This document shows positions 12,901 to 25,562 of a stretch of 64,000 nucleotides of DNA, one piece after another (position 1 is the stretch's first letter; each line of letters starts with the position of its first letter). The stretch spans positions 464,294 to 528,293 of the forward strand of contig VWZF01004022.1 in assembly GCA_013396755.1 (NCBI GenBank). The letters run 5' to 3'. The DNA is from Sclerurus mexicanus (lineage: Eukaryota; Chordata; Aves; Passeriformes; Furnariidae). The position numbers and the translations under genes are program-made. The notes beneath the pieces are model-generated. The model was not told the origin of the DNA. It worked only from the letters and a program-made list of their open reading frames with translations, and made no database searches.

Positions 12901-15900
12901 ATGGAATTCAGGGAACTCAGATGGGTGATGTCCTTTGAACGATGGTCTGCCTCTGATGTGCTTGGCTGTGCTGCAGTGGGGACATGCACTGCGAGATAAG
13001 CCTGTGGGTACTCTGGTCCTAAACCTGTCAAGGCTAAAATTCTAGATGAAGTCTCTAGGAAAAACTGCATCAACTTCAACAGGCCCTGAATTTTATAGCA
13101 GGAGCCCATGCGATGTAAATACTTCAATCATAAAATTCTGTCATGTATTATTTCTTATAAACAAGGCCCTGAGCACATCACATGTCATATTATTGAGATA
13201 GAAATCTTAAAACCCTTGAAATCATGTCCCTTGCCCATCAATTGCTATCACATTTATTATCAACTACAATGAAGTTACTTCATTACTAGAATTAGATGAC
13301 TACCAGGAGCTTTTGCTGTTGTTCCATTCACCTGGTAGAGCTTTTGAATTGCATTATGTGAGTAATATCACCTAAGAGATGTGGCGTGCATGGGCTGGAA
13401 CATTTCTGTTTACAGCATCATTAAAGTGTCACTACATTTTTCAAATGCTAGAGAAAGCTCTAGTGGAAGAATACATGCAGAAAACTTCCCATTATGCAAC
13501 TGCCCTTAAGAGCGAGATTTAAGATTTAAACTAACAAGGGACATTAATTGAAAAAAACCCTTATAAACAGCAATTCTTTTTTGACAAAGCAATAGTTGAT
13601 CATTGTTGTATCACACTGTGAAGAAGCAAATCAGATTTATCTGCTGAATGCACAAAGCAATATGGTTACTGCAGATGACACTCTCCTGCAGCACCTGCTG
13701 CTGTAAAATGTATATCTGCACTGAGCTCTTTACATCTGACTGGTGGATATAAAGACAAAATAACTCAGCTGGTTATTGAAATGGATTCTGTTCTGCCAAC
13801 AGTTGGAATTAACAAACATTTAAACAAACCATCAATTATGGAAGTGTTAGTACTAAGTCATGACCTGGTTACTGAGCTCACACTGTATGATTTGGGTGCC
13901 TTGACTGGCACGCCTTAAGCAATATTTTGGACTACAAATGCTGTGTAAGAGTTAAGTTGTTCTCCCTTTCTCCTTGACTGGCCATATGCCCCCAGCACCG
14001 TTGCCAACAAGTATATTCTGTCAGCTTTCTCCTCACAGTTTTTGGTTTCTGAGCACAAAGGATTAATCATGAGAGATCCTGGACTACATTTAACCAAAAC
14101 CCACAGAAAAATTTTCATTCCTATGATATTTTGGCTTTAAAAAGGAAAAACTAATTTAGGGAGCTAGCCAGGGTATGCTGAAGTGATGCTGTGCAGGAAA
14201 TCCTATTACAGAAAACATCCTGTGGCCTAAAATCTGTCTGCTGAGGTCTTTGAGGCTGGACTGGAAAGGGTTTTCTAGCCCTTTATATTCTGTACACCAT
14301 AGCATCCAGAAGATGATTTGAGTTTTGGTCATATTGCTACAAAGATGCCTGGCTAAAGTGAAATAGTACATTGACTTGAGTCCAGTACCTGGCATGATTT
14401 CTCAGCCTTCAGAGAAATCTCAACAAATATATTTACAATTTCAAAACTTAAGTTCAAAAGACTCTTGCCTCCTTTTGGTTTAAACTGAAGTCTGCAGGTA
14501 TGAAATTGCTCTGTGATGCAGCACAGAAGTGCCCCTTTGGTTATTTTTATACTGATTGACAACAAGCAGTGCAGAGTCAAAGCTTTCACCATTAGTTCAT
14601 TCACTCCCTTTAGCTCCAGTCCTTCCTTTCGCTTAACCACACCATCACCTCTGAGATGGAGAGGGCTGTGAAGTCCCCCTGTCACCACACAAATCTGGTG
14701 CCAACAATTGTGAAGGTCTTCCAGCAAATTCACACCATCCCACATCACCGCTCATTTGAATGCAAGAAAGTAATGTTTCTTTAGGAAACTAAACACGAAG
14801 TAGTGAGCAAATAGAATTAAGAAAGCAGGGACTTAAAGTTCCTATGCCATTAAACCTATATACCTTTCTGCAAAGGAAAGAAAAAATTGTTTGGTTTTTT
14901 TTTTACTCAGCTATGTGAGGTTTCGCATCCTTTGCCGTACATACAGCAGCATGAGTAAAATGAATTAATGATGGGAGTCACAGGAAGCAATAAAAAAGTT
15001 ATAAGACAGCAGTGCTAAAAAAATGTCCCCTAAGAAAATAATATGATTCTTGCCTATTCATTAGCTCCTGAAAAGTTTCATTGGCAAAGGAAATATAAAG
15101 CCATTTATGGCTGACTCCAAGCAATCCAAAGACACAAATCCACTCCGACTGACATGAATTGCTCTGAAGGCTTTTTCAATGTCCTGATAGGCTGAACACA
15201 GCTGTAATGAATACAATTTATAGTGCTTTGCTCCGAAAAACCAAGTTCATGAAGCTTTAAAGACAATGATGCATTTTTCACAAGACCTTTTCAAATGCTC
15301 TTGTCTGTGAGCTGATCAAATAGGTTACCCTGGCATGCTCTCATGGTCAGATGTTTAATTAATAAGCTCTCTACAAAACAGTATTCCCAAACACACACTC
15401 TCAAATGACAAGTCAGGCAAGTTTCTCAAATAATATCTCTGCCTCAAAATTCAGTGCTAAAATTACTTTCTGGATCAGCCTTGCTTGATAACACCTGTCT
15501 TAATGTAACTTTAAACCCATCCATGGCATAACCCTGTATCAAACTTCCCCTTAGTAAAGTGGGTCGTTAGCACAATGAACACTGGAGAATGTTAGAACAT
15601 GTGGAATAGTTAATTTAGCTGTTGTGTAAACATATCACTCATTTCTTTGTGTTTTTTAAATTCATGGGCTGCTGCAGAGGAGCTATTGGATGTGTTTTTT
15701 GCTTATGGGACTTATAAAATGCCTCAAAGTTGACTTACTGCAGATTTTGATAAGGTTCACAAAACAATAAGAGTAGCGGTTTGTTTTTCTCAGACTGAGA
15801 GCATCCCTGAGGCTTTTCTCCCCACACCATTTTTTGACAAGTACCCCCATCTGCTTCTAAGCTGATTATTGTTCACGCAAAACTGCTGAAATCACCGGGT

Positions 15901-16018
15901 AAAGACACAGGATAGAGACAATTCAGGAAGCCCAAAATGAACATCCAGGACTGGGGGGGGCTTATAAGGTGAGATGCACTGTGTTTCCAGCCCAGGCTTG
16001 ACATCCCTGTCAAAGACA

Positions 16019-16147
16019 GCACAGAATATTCTGATTTGATAGGGACCCACAAGGGTCATCAAGTCCAGCTCTCAAGTGAGTGACCCACACAGGGATCAAA
16101 CCCACAAGCCTTGGTGTTCTTAGCACTCTGCTCCAACCAACTGAGAC
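16019..16147 (-). mobile_element. tRNA-Ile-headed SINE with CR1-like tail (TguSINE1-type)
   Basis: Read on the minus strand, 16145-16078 resembles a tRNA-Ile(AAU) gene. It has CTCAGTTGGTTGGAGC (A-box region), GTGCTAAGAACACCAAGG around the anticodon arm, and GTGGGTTTGATCCCTGTGTG (B box/T arm). It then runs into a CR1-type 3' end at 16077-16019, seen on the plus strand as AGGGACCCACAAGGGTCATC preceded by CACAGAATATTCTGATT. A tRNA-Ile head on a CR1 tail is the known structure of TguSINE1 from passerine birds. Substitutions in the anticodon arm and missing stem ends argue against a functional tRNA. Confidence 0.85.
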
Positions 16148-17272
16148 AGATGAAAAGGAATGTCCTTGTAGCCTTGTTTTCTCCTCCTCTCCTGTATTTC
16201 CAGGATTGAGAAAACAGTTACAGGTCTGTATAACTGAGCTTGTGGTACAATATGCAGTCCTGATGCAGAGTATCAGCCTCTCTTTTTTTGACAGTCAGAA
16301 TTTTCACAACATAAAGGCAAAAGATCAAGTGTTGGAGCATTTTGTTTCTTTTCACCTTCCCTAAAAGCAGGTGGAACACAGGTACGTCCCACCGTCCCAC
16401 TCCCTAACCACCCTCAATTTAGTTCATATCTGAGGGCATTTGGCATGTCTGTTCCAGCTCCACACTCTATTCTAAGCTTGCCACCATACATTAAAAGCAA
16501 GTTTCTGCAGCAGCACCTATCTGCTGGTAGTTTATTTCATGCAGGTCAGAAAATAATTGTCAGACAATGACAACTAGTCATTACTCAGCATAAGCCTTTA
16601 CTTAATTTGAGCTGACAGTGATCTAGCAATTCACAATATGAAACAGCCATCAAGCTTCCACCTAGCCCCACTTGGCGTTAGCCTCAGGAATCTGGAGTTC
16701 TAATATATGTATTTCAATGCTGTCAATCTAGATAAGACTGAAACAAAATAAAACAGAAGTGCTTCCTCTGCTAAGCAGCTGTAAAAGCAAACAAGGAACC
16801 CTACACATGGAATTCATTCAGGAAAGAAGTTGGCATAATTAACAGGCCTCAAAGCTTGGCAATTTTCTTTTCCTCTGATGCCTGGCTCAGCTCTGCCACC
16901 CCTCAAAGTATTAATGGCACTCCCCTACCTTTTCTCTGAGTGCCCTCAGTGCCAACCAGACTGAACTCTGTCACAGGACTCTCAGCTGGTGGGGACTTGA
17001 GAAAAGTCCTGTCTGCCCCTGCTCCTTCTCTTTTATTTTCTGAAAGATTAGTGCTACTAAGCAAACTGTTTCAGCAAAGTCCAGAGCTTTGTCAGCTTTA
17101 AAGAAATAAAGCTAAAACTCTTCAGGGCTGCTTTTGTTAACTGGATATATCTTGATTTACAAACAGACTCAACCAGACCCAAAGGACAGCTTTTCTTGTA
17201 TTTTCTTACATTTCAGACTTGATCAGTACTTCAAAATTATGCTGACTTCAGCTGTGCCTTTGTTGTAGCAGT
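16148..17272. other. Intergenic spacer between SINE and CR1 copies
   Basis: No ORF, RNA or repeat that I can identify. Confidence 0.6.
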
Positions 17273-17618
17273 TCAGCCTCCAGAGGAGACCCTGAGAGGG
17301 GATCCCATTAATGTGGATAAATATCTGCAGGGAATGGAAGAGCAGGGACCAGGCTCTGCTCGGGGGTGCCCAGCAATGGCACAAGAGGGACTGGCAGAAA
17401 CTGATGCCCAGCAAGTCCCACCTGGACACGAGGAAGAACTTCTTTGCTGTGCAGTGACCCCGCACTGAACAGATTGCCCAGGGAGGGTGTGGAGTCTCCC
17501 TCACTGGGGATATTCCAGGGCTGTCTGGACACAATCCTGTGCCATGTGCTCTGGGATGGCCCTGCTGGAGCAGGAGGTGGGACCAGATGAGCCACTGTGG
17601 TCCCTGCCAACCTGACAT
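17273..17618 (+). mobile_element. CR1 LINE fragment, plus orientation
   Basis: The stretch follows the CR1 3' region: ATTAATGTGGATAAATATCT, CCAGGCTCTGCTCGGGGGTG, GAAGAACTTCTTTGCTGTGC, TTGCCCAGGGAGGGTGTGGA and finally GGACCAGATGAGCCACTGTG with GTCCCTGCCAACCTGACAT. It is truncated at the 5' end and carries frame-disrupting changes. The minus-strand ORFs over it are shadows. Confidence 0.9.
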
Positions 17619-20062
17619 ACAAACCCTTTCAAAAGTTATTCCAGTGAGGATACATAGGGGGAGGAATGCAGTTCTGTATGGAAAAAGGATACCAAAGTGC
17701 AGCTACTCTGTGCTTAGGGCTTGTTCTCCACTGTTCCCCTGACCTTTGTGTCCTGTTGAACATAGATTTTCCTTCCTCTTTAAGCACACCTTAATACTTA
17801 AAAAAGAAACAGCTTATTACTTAAAGTTTTTTGTATGTATGTGTGTGAATGCTCAACTCCATTTAGAACTGACCTTTAATATTTCAATTTATTTTCATTG
17901 ACAACTGATTTTTTTTAATAATTCTCCACACAAAGTGCTAAATTTTGTATAGTAGAAGCAAGAGACATAATGTTTGAAGCTAATGTTCTTTAGCCTGTAA
18001 AGTACAGCTAAGTCTTGACTGGCTTTCTTCAGCCAAGGTAGATTTAAATGTTTCTTTTTAAATAAAAATAAAGGAACAAATAAGTAGTAGTTGGCCTCAC
18101 ACTCATTAAAAATCCCACTGCCAAAACATCCTATGTGTACATATGTGATGAACAAAATACATTGTTAAATACACTAAATTCAAGACGTGCAAACAGATTT
18201 ACATAATTTAATTGTACTGGAAGGGCGTTCTCGCTATTTTAACGTGAGCACCTCCCTAAACTCACATCCCCACAGAGCCTCACACTGACATCACGGGCAC
18301 ACGTGGCAGAGCTTTTGCTGTATAGTCCCTCAAAACCAGCTTTTTCCTTCCCTGTACAGGGCTAAGTCTCTTCAGTGCCTCCATTCATCCAGTAATTCCA
18401 TTACTGAAACACCTTTTATTTTTTGTCTTTGAGGCAACAACTGCATCCTGCTCTCACCAATGGCTTTTCAAACACAAGCTACTTGAAGCTTCTGTCACAC
18501 TGGTCGAGTGTCTCAGTGTCACTTTGACCTCCCCAACCTGCCCAAGTTCCCCCTTTTGTCGCCAGTTTTCACTGTAAACCATTACAAAGATTCCCTGCAA
18601 AGGGCAGTAGGATTGAACACTGGCTGAAAACTGAGGTTTCCCAAGCGCTACAAGATTCCAAGTTGCAGCAACAAATTCTTTATCTGGGGGTTTGGGAGCT
18701 TGCAATGGTTATTTAATTTTTCAGCCCATGTAATGTGTCACCTTTTGATTTCAAAGGCAGTTTCCACATAAAGTTGTTAGAACTTCCCCTGCCAGAGGAA
18801 ACCGGGTTTCTTTTCCTCCCTGTCCCTATTGCATGTACCAAGAATCAGAAGTTATCAATGTCCACCAAAGTTGCAAACCAGGTTCACCAAGGCCAGCAGA
18901 AAAACTCCTACTGACATAAGTAGAAAGAGGAAAAGTACCCCAGTTTCCATTCTTTTTCAGAGCACATACATGGAAATTTTCTATGCTTTTTTCTTTAACT
19001 GTCTGTACTTATGCCAAAATTCTTCAGCAGTTATTTATAATCCATCACATTATACTCTCTAACAATTCCACAGCATAAGGAAACAGAACTATTTACAAAC
19101 ACAGATATTCCAAATCATACTTGTAGTGAATTGAAGAAATAGGAAATGTATGAAAATCTTTAGAAACACAATATGTAGAAGATCATGAAAAACAAATAAG
19201 CACTACATTTCTCTGGTCTCTTTCCCCTGCTCAAGGCTGTCTATAGTATAACAGGTTGCCTGCCTAATATCATTCCAGTCCTATACAAAGTGCCATTTTC
19301 TTGGCCATCTACATGAACAGGAATTTTAATACATCCACACTCTGCTCTTCTAATAATATTTGAATACTATGATATTCTTAAACAGATTCCAGTGTAACTT
19401 ATGCTAAGCCATACCTAAACTCTGCAGCAAGTCATCTGGATTTTATGGCAGGCTGGAAAATTTGCAGCAGCTTCATCTGGATTAAGCAGAAACCTCACTT
19501 TGCAATTAGAGCTCATTTCCACATGGTACCAACTTTTACAGCTTGATTGCAGCATTTCCTTTTCAGATGTTTCCCCCGACTGGCAGCGAAGTTGCTCTGC
19601 ACACCTTTCAGAGCGACAGACTGCTCAAAAAACACGGTGCTGACTCAAGCTCATGTTTTATGCTCCTAAGCATGAAACCTAGAAAGATGCAGCTTTTAAA
19701 ATGACACTTGAAATTCTCCTGAATAAAAAAGACCCATAAAGTCTAAAGCTGAAATGGTGCATCACAAGCAACTAACTTTCTCTCAACTTCTTAGCCCCAT
19801 AATTAGTCTGTAAATGCAATAAATCTTGTGTTTGATTAAAGCCACATCTTACAAAAATGCATCTAGTTCAACCTGATGAATTGGTTCCAAAGACCAATAA
19901 AAGAATTGATTGCCTTAAGTTCTAATTTTAATTTGACTGTATAGTGAAGATATTGCCCCATAGGATGTAGTCACCTCTCCAACTCCTTTTTCAAAGGTTA
20001 AACAGATTGTCTGCTGACATTAAGCTCTAAAGGATTCACACCACCCCCTGAATCAGGATTAT

Positions 20063-20078
20063 GGGGGGGGTGGGGGGG
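20063..20078 (+). repeat. Interrupted poly-G (G8-T-G7)
   Basis: Sixteen bases of G with one T. The run is dense enough to offer four G-triplets with one- or two-base loops, so it could form a G-quadruplex on the plus strand. Confidence 0.7.
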
Positions 20079-22378
20079 TTTGCACAATTTTGCAACATCC
20101 TGGGAATGAGAACAGCTGATGTGAATCTGTGTTCTTAGTCTGACTTCCAACAAGATATGAAAATAAAAGTTCTATTTCTGCCACAATTTTTCTGGACATA
20201 TTTGGGACCTTAACCCTTTAGAAGATCCTCAGGGGGAAAAAAAAAAGACAAATACCACCCATTTATAAACTTCTACCTGCATGAACATGGGGGGATCCCA
20301 CTTGAAATATATGGGACTATTTAAGTGATAATGAGAAGAAAACCAATGGTCAAATTCCATTTGGGACAAGAAAAGCGAGCTGCACTGTGACACACCCCAT
20401 TTCCCTCTCTGGTCTTTGGGTTGTTTTCTGGAGTACCAAAAGCCAGGAATTCCCCAAGGCAATATTAAGTTTACTTAATCAAGTTGGGAAGTTACTGACT
20501 TGCCTCTTGCCTCGGTTTCCCATTTGTACCAATTGAATTACACCCTGCCCAACCCACAAGGCTTATTGTGTTGATCGCAGTAAACCACACACCTGTTTCT
20601 CATGCAGGCAAGGCGTGGGGGTGTGTATAATTCATGGAGAACTTCATTTCTCTTCCCCACAAATTCCCCTCAAATCCTGTTTCCCTTCGAGACTTCTCTT
20701 TGTGTCTCACTAAAGGGTGAGGACTTATCTGTGAACTTCTTTTTCCAAGGAAATTTCAAAGGGATTAAAATTAAGTCAGCTGGGAGTTGCACATATGGAA
20801 ATACAGAAGGAATATACAGGCAGTGCTCTGACATATTGTGAAGTGTAGTAGAAACATCTCATAAAATGGATAGATTCGGCTCCACTTTGAACAAACTTTT
20901 CGTGCATATATTCAAAATTCAAAGCGTACTTCAAAAACATTTGTGATTATTTGGGGATTGACAGCTCTATTTTACGAAAGTGCCACAAGAAAAAAAAATA
21001 CCAGGTTAATAGTAAATCCCAGCATCAGGAATTATGCTTTGGCACATTTTAGGGGTGCCTGACACCCTCCCTTGTTTACAGCTTATTTTCTGATCTGCTG
21101 AAAAACACCCAACCAACAACAAAGAGCACATACATGCACAAATTACCACGGCCTTTGTACAGGACAGGAGTGCCCAGTCACGATCCCACATGAGTGACTG
21201 TCTTCAGCAGTCCATGGGATGAAAACACGAGCATTCCTTCCACTAGGGTTATTCTCTTACAGTTCCTGCTGTTTTGAACCAAATGGCTTATTTTGCATCC
21301 ATTTAATGAACAAATAGGAATACAGAAGGAGTCACTGGTTCCAAATTGTACTTTTGCCCTCTGTTCTTTATACTCCACCTTCTTTTACATGGGATCCCCA
21401 TGGATAGGCAAGGATCACCAGCATGCTTTGCACACCATTAAGCACATCCTTACAGAAGGGCAGGATATAACCTGGATGTGTAACAAATGAAAATGGAGAT
21501 GGTTTTAAAGTACCCATTAAAATTGTGCCTGTTTTCATAACAAAATAAATCAATAGGAGACTTGTTATTGCTTTCATCTGGACATAATTACGTAATGATC
21601 TATCTTAATGTGCCTTAAACTCCCAAATTTTTGGTTCTAATCATAACAATCTTTTATTTTTTATTTTGCTTTATAGATTTAGTGACCAAGGAATGCATTC
21701 CCCAAGACTGGCTTTAAAGTACAGCAGTCTCTTCCACTCTTCTCTACACATTCTCAAGTCTGGGTTTACTTTTCATTCCAGTATATATTCCTTAAACAAC
21801 ACTTCATCTGAAATTATTTTTTCAAAAAATTGAAGCTGACAGTGCACATTTAATAAGCAGAGAAACGGCTTCTGGTTTTCTAAGTATCAAAATATGCTAA
21901 TTCTAAGTACAACTACTCATTATTTTCCTCCTTCCTAGTTTTACACACATACAGCTACTCCTAATTGTTAAAACTGAAAAACAAACAAATGTACCCATTA
22001 CACTTTTTATGAATCCAGCCCATTGTTCAAGGAAAAGAAATCATTCTTTACACAAAGATTTGCTCTGAAATTGCTGCCAAAGAAAATAACCTTGAGTTAT
22101 TTGCTGCATAACTGCCACACGAGAACATTAAAGGTGCCTGGGGACAGCTTTGTCTGGAGCATGTGACTTTTAAGAAAAAGCTTTTAAGTTCAATATTTTA
22201 AAATTGCTGCCATATCCCTTTTTCTTACCCTGATCTTTAAATTAAACCCCGTTATCGCATGTAGGATGAAGTTGGATGATCTTTGTTTCTGTTTTCGGTC
22301 ATTTGTCTAATAATGAAGGCTTGTACCACCTGGTTGCCATAAATTCAGGGTATCATTGGGATGTTAAGGAAATAGGGA

Positions 22379-22405
22379 TGTGTGTGTGTATATATATATA
22401 CATAT
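22379..22405. repeat. (TG)n(TA)n compound microsatellite
   Basis: TGTGTGTGTGTA passes into TATATATATA and ends CATAT. It is a short, probably polymorphic dinucleotide tract. Confidence 0.85.
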
Positions 22406-24707
22406 CATTGTGATTTTTCCCAAAAAAACTGGAGAATGAGGCTCTGATGTGAAACCTGCATAACTTTCCTTAAGACTAAATGATCAAAGCCAACTCTGAA
22501 AGCCTAAAAGTTGATTTGGTCTTAGGGAGAGTTATACTTTTCACATAATCAAGTAAATCTTCAGATGGGAGGTTCATTCAAAAAGGATTTACTATTTCCG
22601 AGCCACGGCTGGGTTTCAGAGCTGTTATATTTCTGGGGTTTTTTTTTCAGAAATCTTTCAATAACATTTTGGTGAGGTGAAACAATTGCTCCATCTCTCT
22701 GGAGCTGGCCTGACCTATCTGGAAGGAATGCTGTGAGTGCAAACAGGGCTCTCTGGCTGAATCTGTGCATCCAAAACACATCCCTGAAAAGGAATATTTT
22801 CCCCCTACTACATAGTAAGTTCCCTCAGCCGAAAAAACCACATATGGGCAGTGCCTTATGTCAGAATCTGAGCAGAAAAAGCCCTTTTAATAATTTCAAG
22901 ACTGACCCAAAGTCCATTTAATTGAATTGAGAGACTCCATCCTCTGTCCTAGAACAACCATAACAGGGTTATGGGAAAAAATATTTGTTGATGAATCCAA
23001 GGGAAATATTTAGCAGGCTCTGGCTTGACTCAGAAACAGCTGCAGAGTCCAAAAGCAGAAATCAATTCAGGATACCACACTGTGAAGGGGCAGCAGGAAG
23101 AAAGTTGGTGACAGGACTCGGAGCAAAGAACAGTATTGGGTTTGGGGTTGGTTTTTTTATAACTGAACGATGCAGAAAAGAAGCATTTTAAATGGATTCT
23201 ATTAGACTGTGACCCAAAAACAGAAATCTCAAGAACAGCAGGAGTCCAGGCCTTATGAAATAAGATGTATTTTCTCCAGAAGGCACAGCCACAGGCCCGT
23301 GCTGTGAAAGGCACTGCCCACAGAAACAGGATAGACAATCACGTCAAAGAAACAGGGGCTAGCAGCTAATTCAGCATATATTCTGCTCTTCACATTGCAG
23401 TTTCCCAGTTTCCCAGCCATCATCAGCTACTGTCAGCAGTACAGGGGTTTTTTTGAGCAGTCAAGCCACTCAACAAGGTTCCCAACATGCACAAAAAACG
23501 TTGTCCTTGCCCAATTTGTCAGGGATTCAGAGGGAGACATGGATATGGATATACTTGAAATAGCAGAAGCCACTTAGATTTGAAGTTCTTGGCTTGCCTG
23601 TGCCTCCCCACCTATGATACAGACAAAATAATTCCAGACAACATGACCTAAGGTGCTCACTTGGAAGATGTTCCTTCGAGGTATGATGGTTACAGAAAAT
23701 ACAGCTTTGGTGCATTAATAAATATGCAGAGAGAGGAGCAGAGCACACTCATCTGTTTTATCTTGTCCTTGAGATTTAACTGGACCAGTGCAAAATTACC
23801 AGTACAGAAGTGAATTTGATCCATGATTTTAACCACAGTTTGAAAAAAAAAACACACCCAAAAAGATATTATTCCTTTGCCTTGGCACTAATATCCTATT
23901 AAACTGTCTCACAACTTGTACTTCGAGAAGAGAACACACTTTGACTTGCTCTGTGGTTCATCCATAAGAAGAAATCCAGGTATAATTTGGGTGTATTTAA
24001 ACATTCTCCAATTTATATAGCTCCTTCAAAAGTCATTTGTATGATATTCTATCATTAAGAAAATAAATTGTTACATTTTATCTCTGTATTATTTCTCACA
24101 TTCTGTTGTTTCATGCAGAGGTGACTTGAGACCATTAATTTCATCTGTTAAGCTTCAGAAGCTTTTTCTGGCAAAACATAATTCCAGAGCTTTAAATCCC
24201 CCAAATGAAAATTGATGTTCTTTTTTATTATTCAGCACTTATGAGATGTAGTAACATTTTTATAGATTTACTACCTCTCAGATTGCAATGCCAAACACAA
24301 GGTTTATTGTCAAATAAAGCATCTTTTTGGTTTTTTGATTGCCTGCTTTAGAAGGGTATTGCTTCTGCTCTATAATTGCCTGTACCAAATTATTTAACTG
24401 ATTTTGTTGATATCTAATTCTGGAAAGTATCCCAACCAGAAAAAAAAAAATACACAGAGTGAAATAGTGTAGCCAGGCAATATGAAATGAGAAAAAATAT
24501 TTTGGAAGTCACTCACAATGAAATATCCAACTAATTTAAAAAATGAACAAAAAACTCCAAGCAATAACATACCATCCTAATTTGCTTCATTTTCTTTGAG
24601 GTCCCCATCCAGCAAATAGGGGTATTTCCTGGTGGGTTTCATAGACCCCAAAATCCACTGAAAGTCAAAAATCATAACACTAAACATTCTATGGAAACAG
24701 AGTGTGT

Positions 24708-25165
24708 AGAATCAGAGTAGTTTGGGTTGGGCAGGACCTTTAAAGCTCATCTCGTCCCACTCCCTGCAATGAGCAGGGACATCTTCACCCGGATCAGGCT
24801 GCTCAGAGCCCCATCCAACCTGACCTTGATGTTTCCAGGGTGGGGCATCCACCTTGCTGGGCAACCTGTTCCAGTGTTTCAGCACCCTCAGCGAACAACA
24901 TTCCTTCCTTAAATCCAGCCTGACTCTACCCTCTTCTAGTTTAAAACCATTACCCCTCATCCTGTTGCAACAGGTCCTGCTAAAAAGTTTGTCCCCATCT
25001 TTCTTATAGGCACCCTTTAAATACTCAAAGGCCACAATAAGGGCTTGCTTGGGTCTTTCCCTTCTCCAGGCTCACCAACCCCACCTCCCTCAGCCTGTTT
25101 CCATAACAGAGGTGCTCCATCCCCCTAAGCATCTTGGTGGCCCCCTCTGGACCCACTCCAACACA
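24708..25165 (-). mobile_element. CR1 LINE fragment, minus orientation (first of a pair)
   Basis: Reverse-complement CR1: the tail end starts AATCAGAGTAGTTTGGGTTG, and the body includes CACCTTGCTGGGCAACCTGT and GGGTCTTTCCCTTCTCCAGG. The minus-strand reading retains C-terminal ORF2 words such as AFEYLKGAYKKDGDKLFSR, GNGFKLEEGRVRLDLRK and HWNRLPSKVDAP. It is 5'-truncated, and its truncation point touches the tail of the next CR1 copy. Confidence 0.92.
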
Positions 25166-25168
25166 CCA

Positions 25169-25562
25169 TGGAATCACAGAACGGTTTGGGTTGGAAGGGA
25201 CCTTTAGGATCATCTCTTTCCATGCCATGGGCAGGGACCCCTTCCACTAGCCCAGGTCCAACCTGGCCTTGGACACTCCCAGGGATGGGGCAGCCACAGC
25301 TCCTCTGCCCAACCTGTGCCAGGGCCTGCCCACCCTCACAGGGAACAATTTCTCCCCAATATCCAATCTAACCCTGCTCTCTGTCAGTGTGAAGCCATTC
25401 CCCTTGTCCTGTCACTCCAGCCCTTGGAAATAGTCTCTCTCCACCTTCCCTGTGGGCTCCCTTCAGGCACTGCAAGGCCACAGTGAGGTCACCCCAAAGC
25501 CTTCCCTTCTCCAGGCTGAACAATGCCAGCTCTCCCAGCCTTTCCTCAGAGCTGTTCATCAC
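25169..25562 (-). mobile_element. CR1 LINE fragment, minus orientation (second of a pair)
   Basis: It starts with the CR1 tail AATCACAGAACGGTTTGGGT followed by TGGAAGGGACCTTTAGGATC. It continues through AACCTGTGCCAGGGCCTGCC and CTTCTCCAGGCTGAACAATG to a 5' truncation near 25562. It diverges from its neighbour copy, so this is a separate insertion rather than a recent duplication. Confidence 0.92.

Larger units (their letters stand above)
3651..16018. other. Intergenic; no gene recognised
   Basis: About 12.4 kb of mostly AT-rich sequence without a recognisable coding exon, repeat family or RNA gene. It contains small homopolymer and dinucleotide tracts (C9 at 10773-10781, A12 at 9959-9970, G8 at 15953-15960) and one 131-codon stop-free minus frame (14748-14353) that looks like chance. 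A weak exon-like segment at 9640-9710 is treated in findings. Confidence 0.6.
17619..24707. other. Intergenic; no gene recognised
   Basis: AT-rich sequence with only short chance ORFs, a TG/TA microsatellite at 22379-22405 and a G-run pair at 20063-20078. No interspersed repeat was recognised. Confidence 0.6.

Noticed and set aside
14353..14748. 131-codon open frame on the minus strand
   Set aside because: No recognisable motif, no good splice or start context, and another open frame overlaps its end. A chance ORF is the simplest reading.
16078..16145. Possible functional tRNA-Ile gene on the minus strand
   Set aside because: The anticodon arm and flanking stems carry several changes, the acceptor stem cannot be completed, and the segment is fused to a CR1-like tail. 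A SINE explains it better.
17223..17622. 131- and 104-codon minus-strand ORFs
   Set aside because: They are antisense to a CR1 copy and have no independent support.
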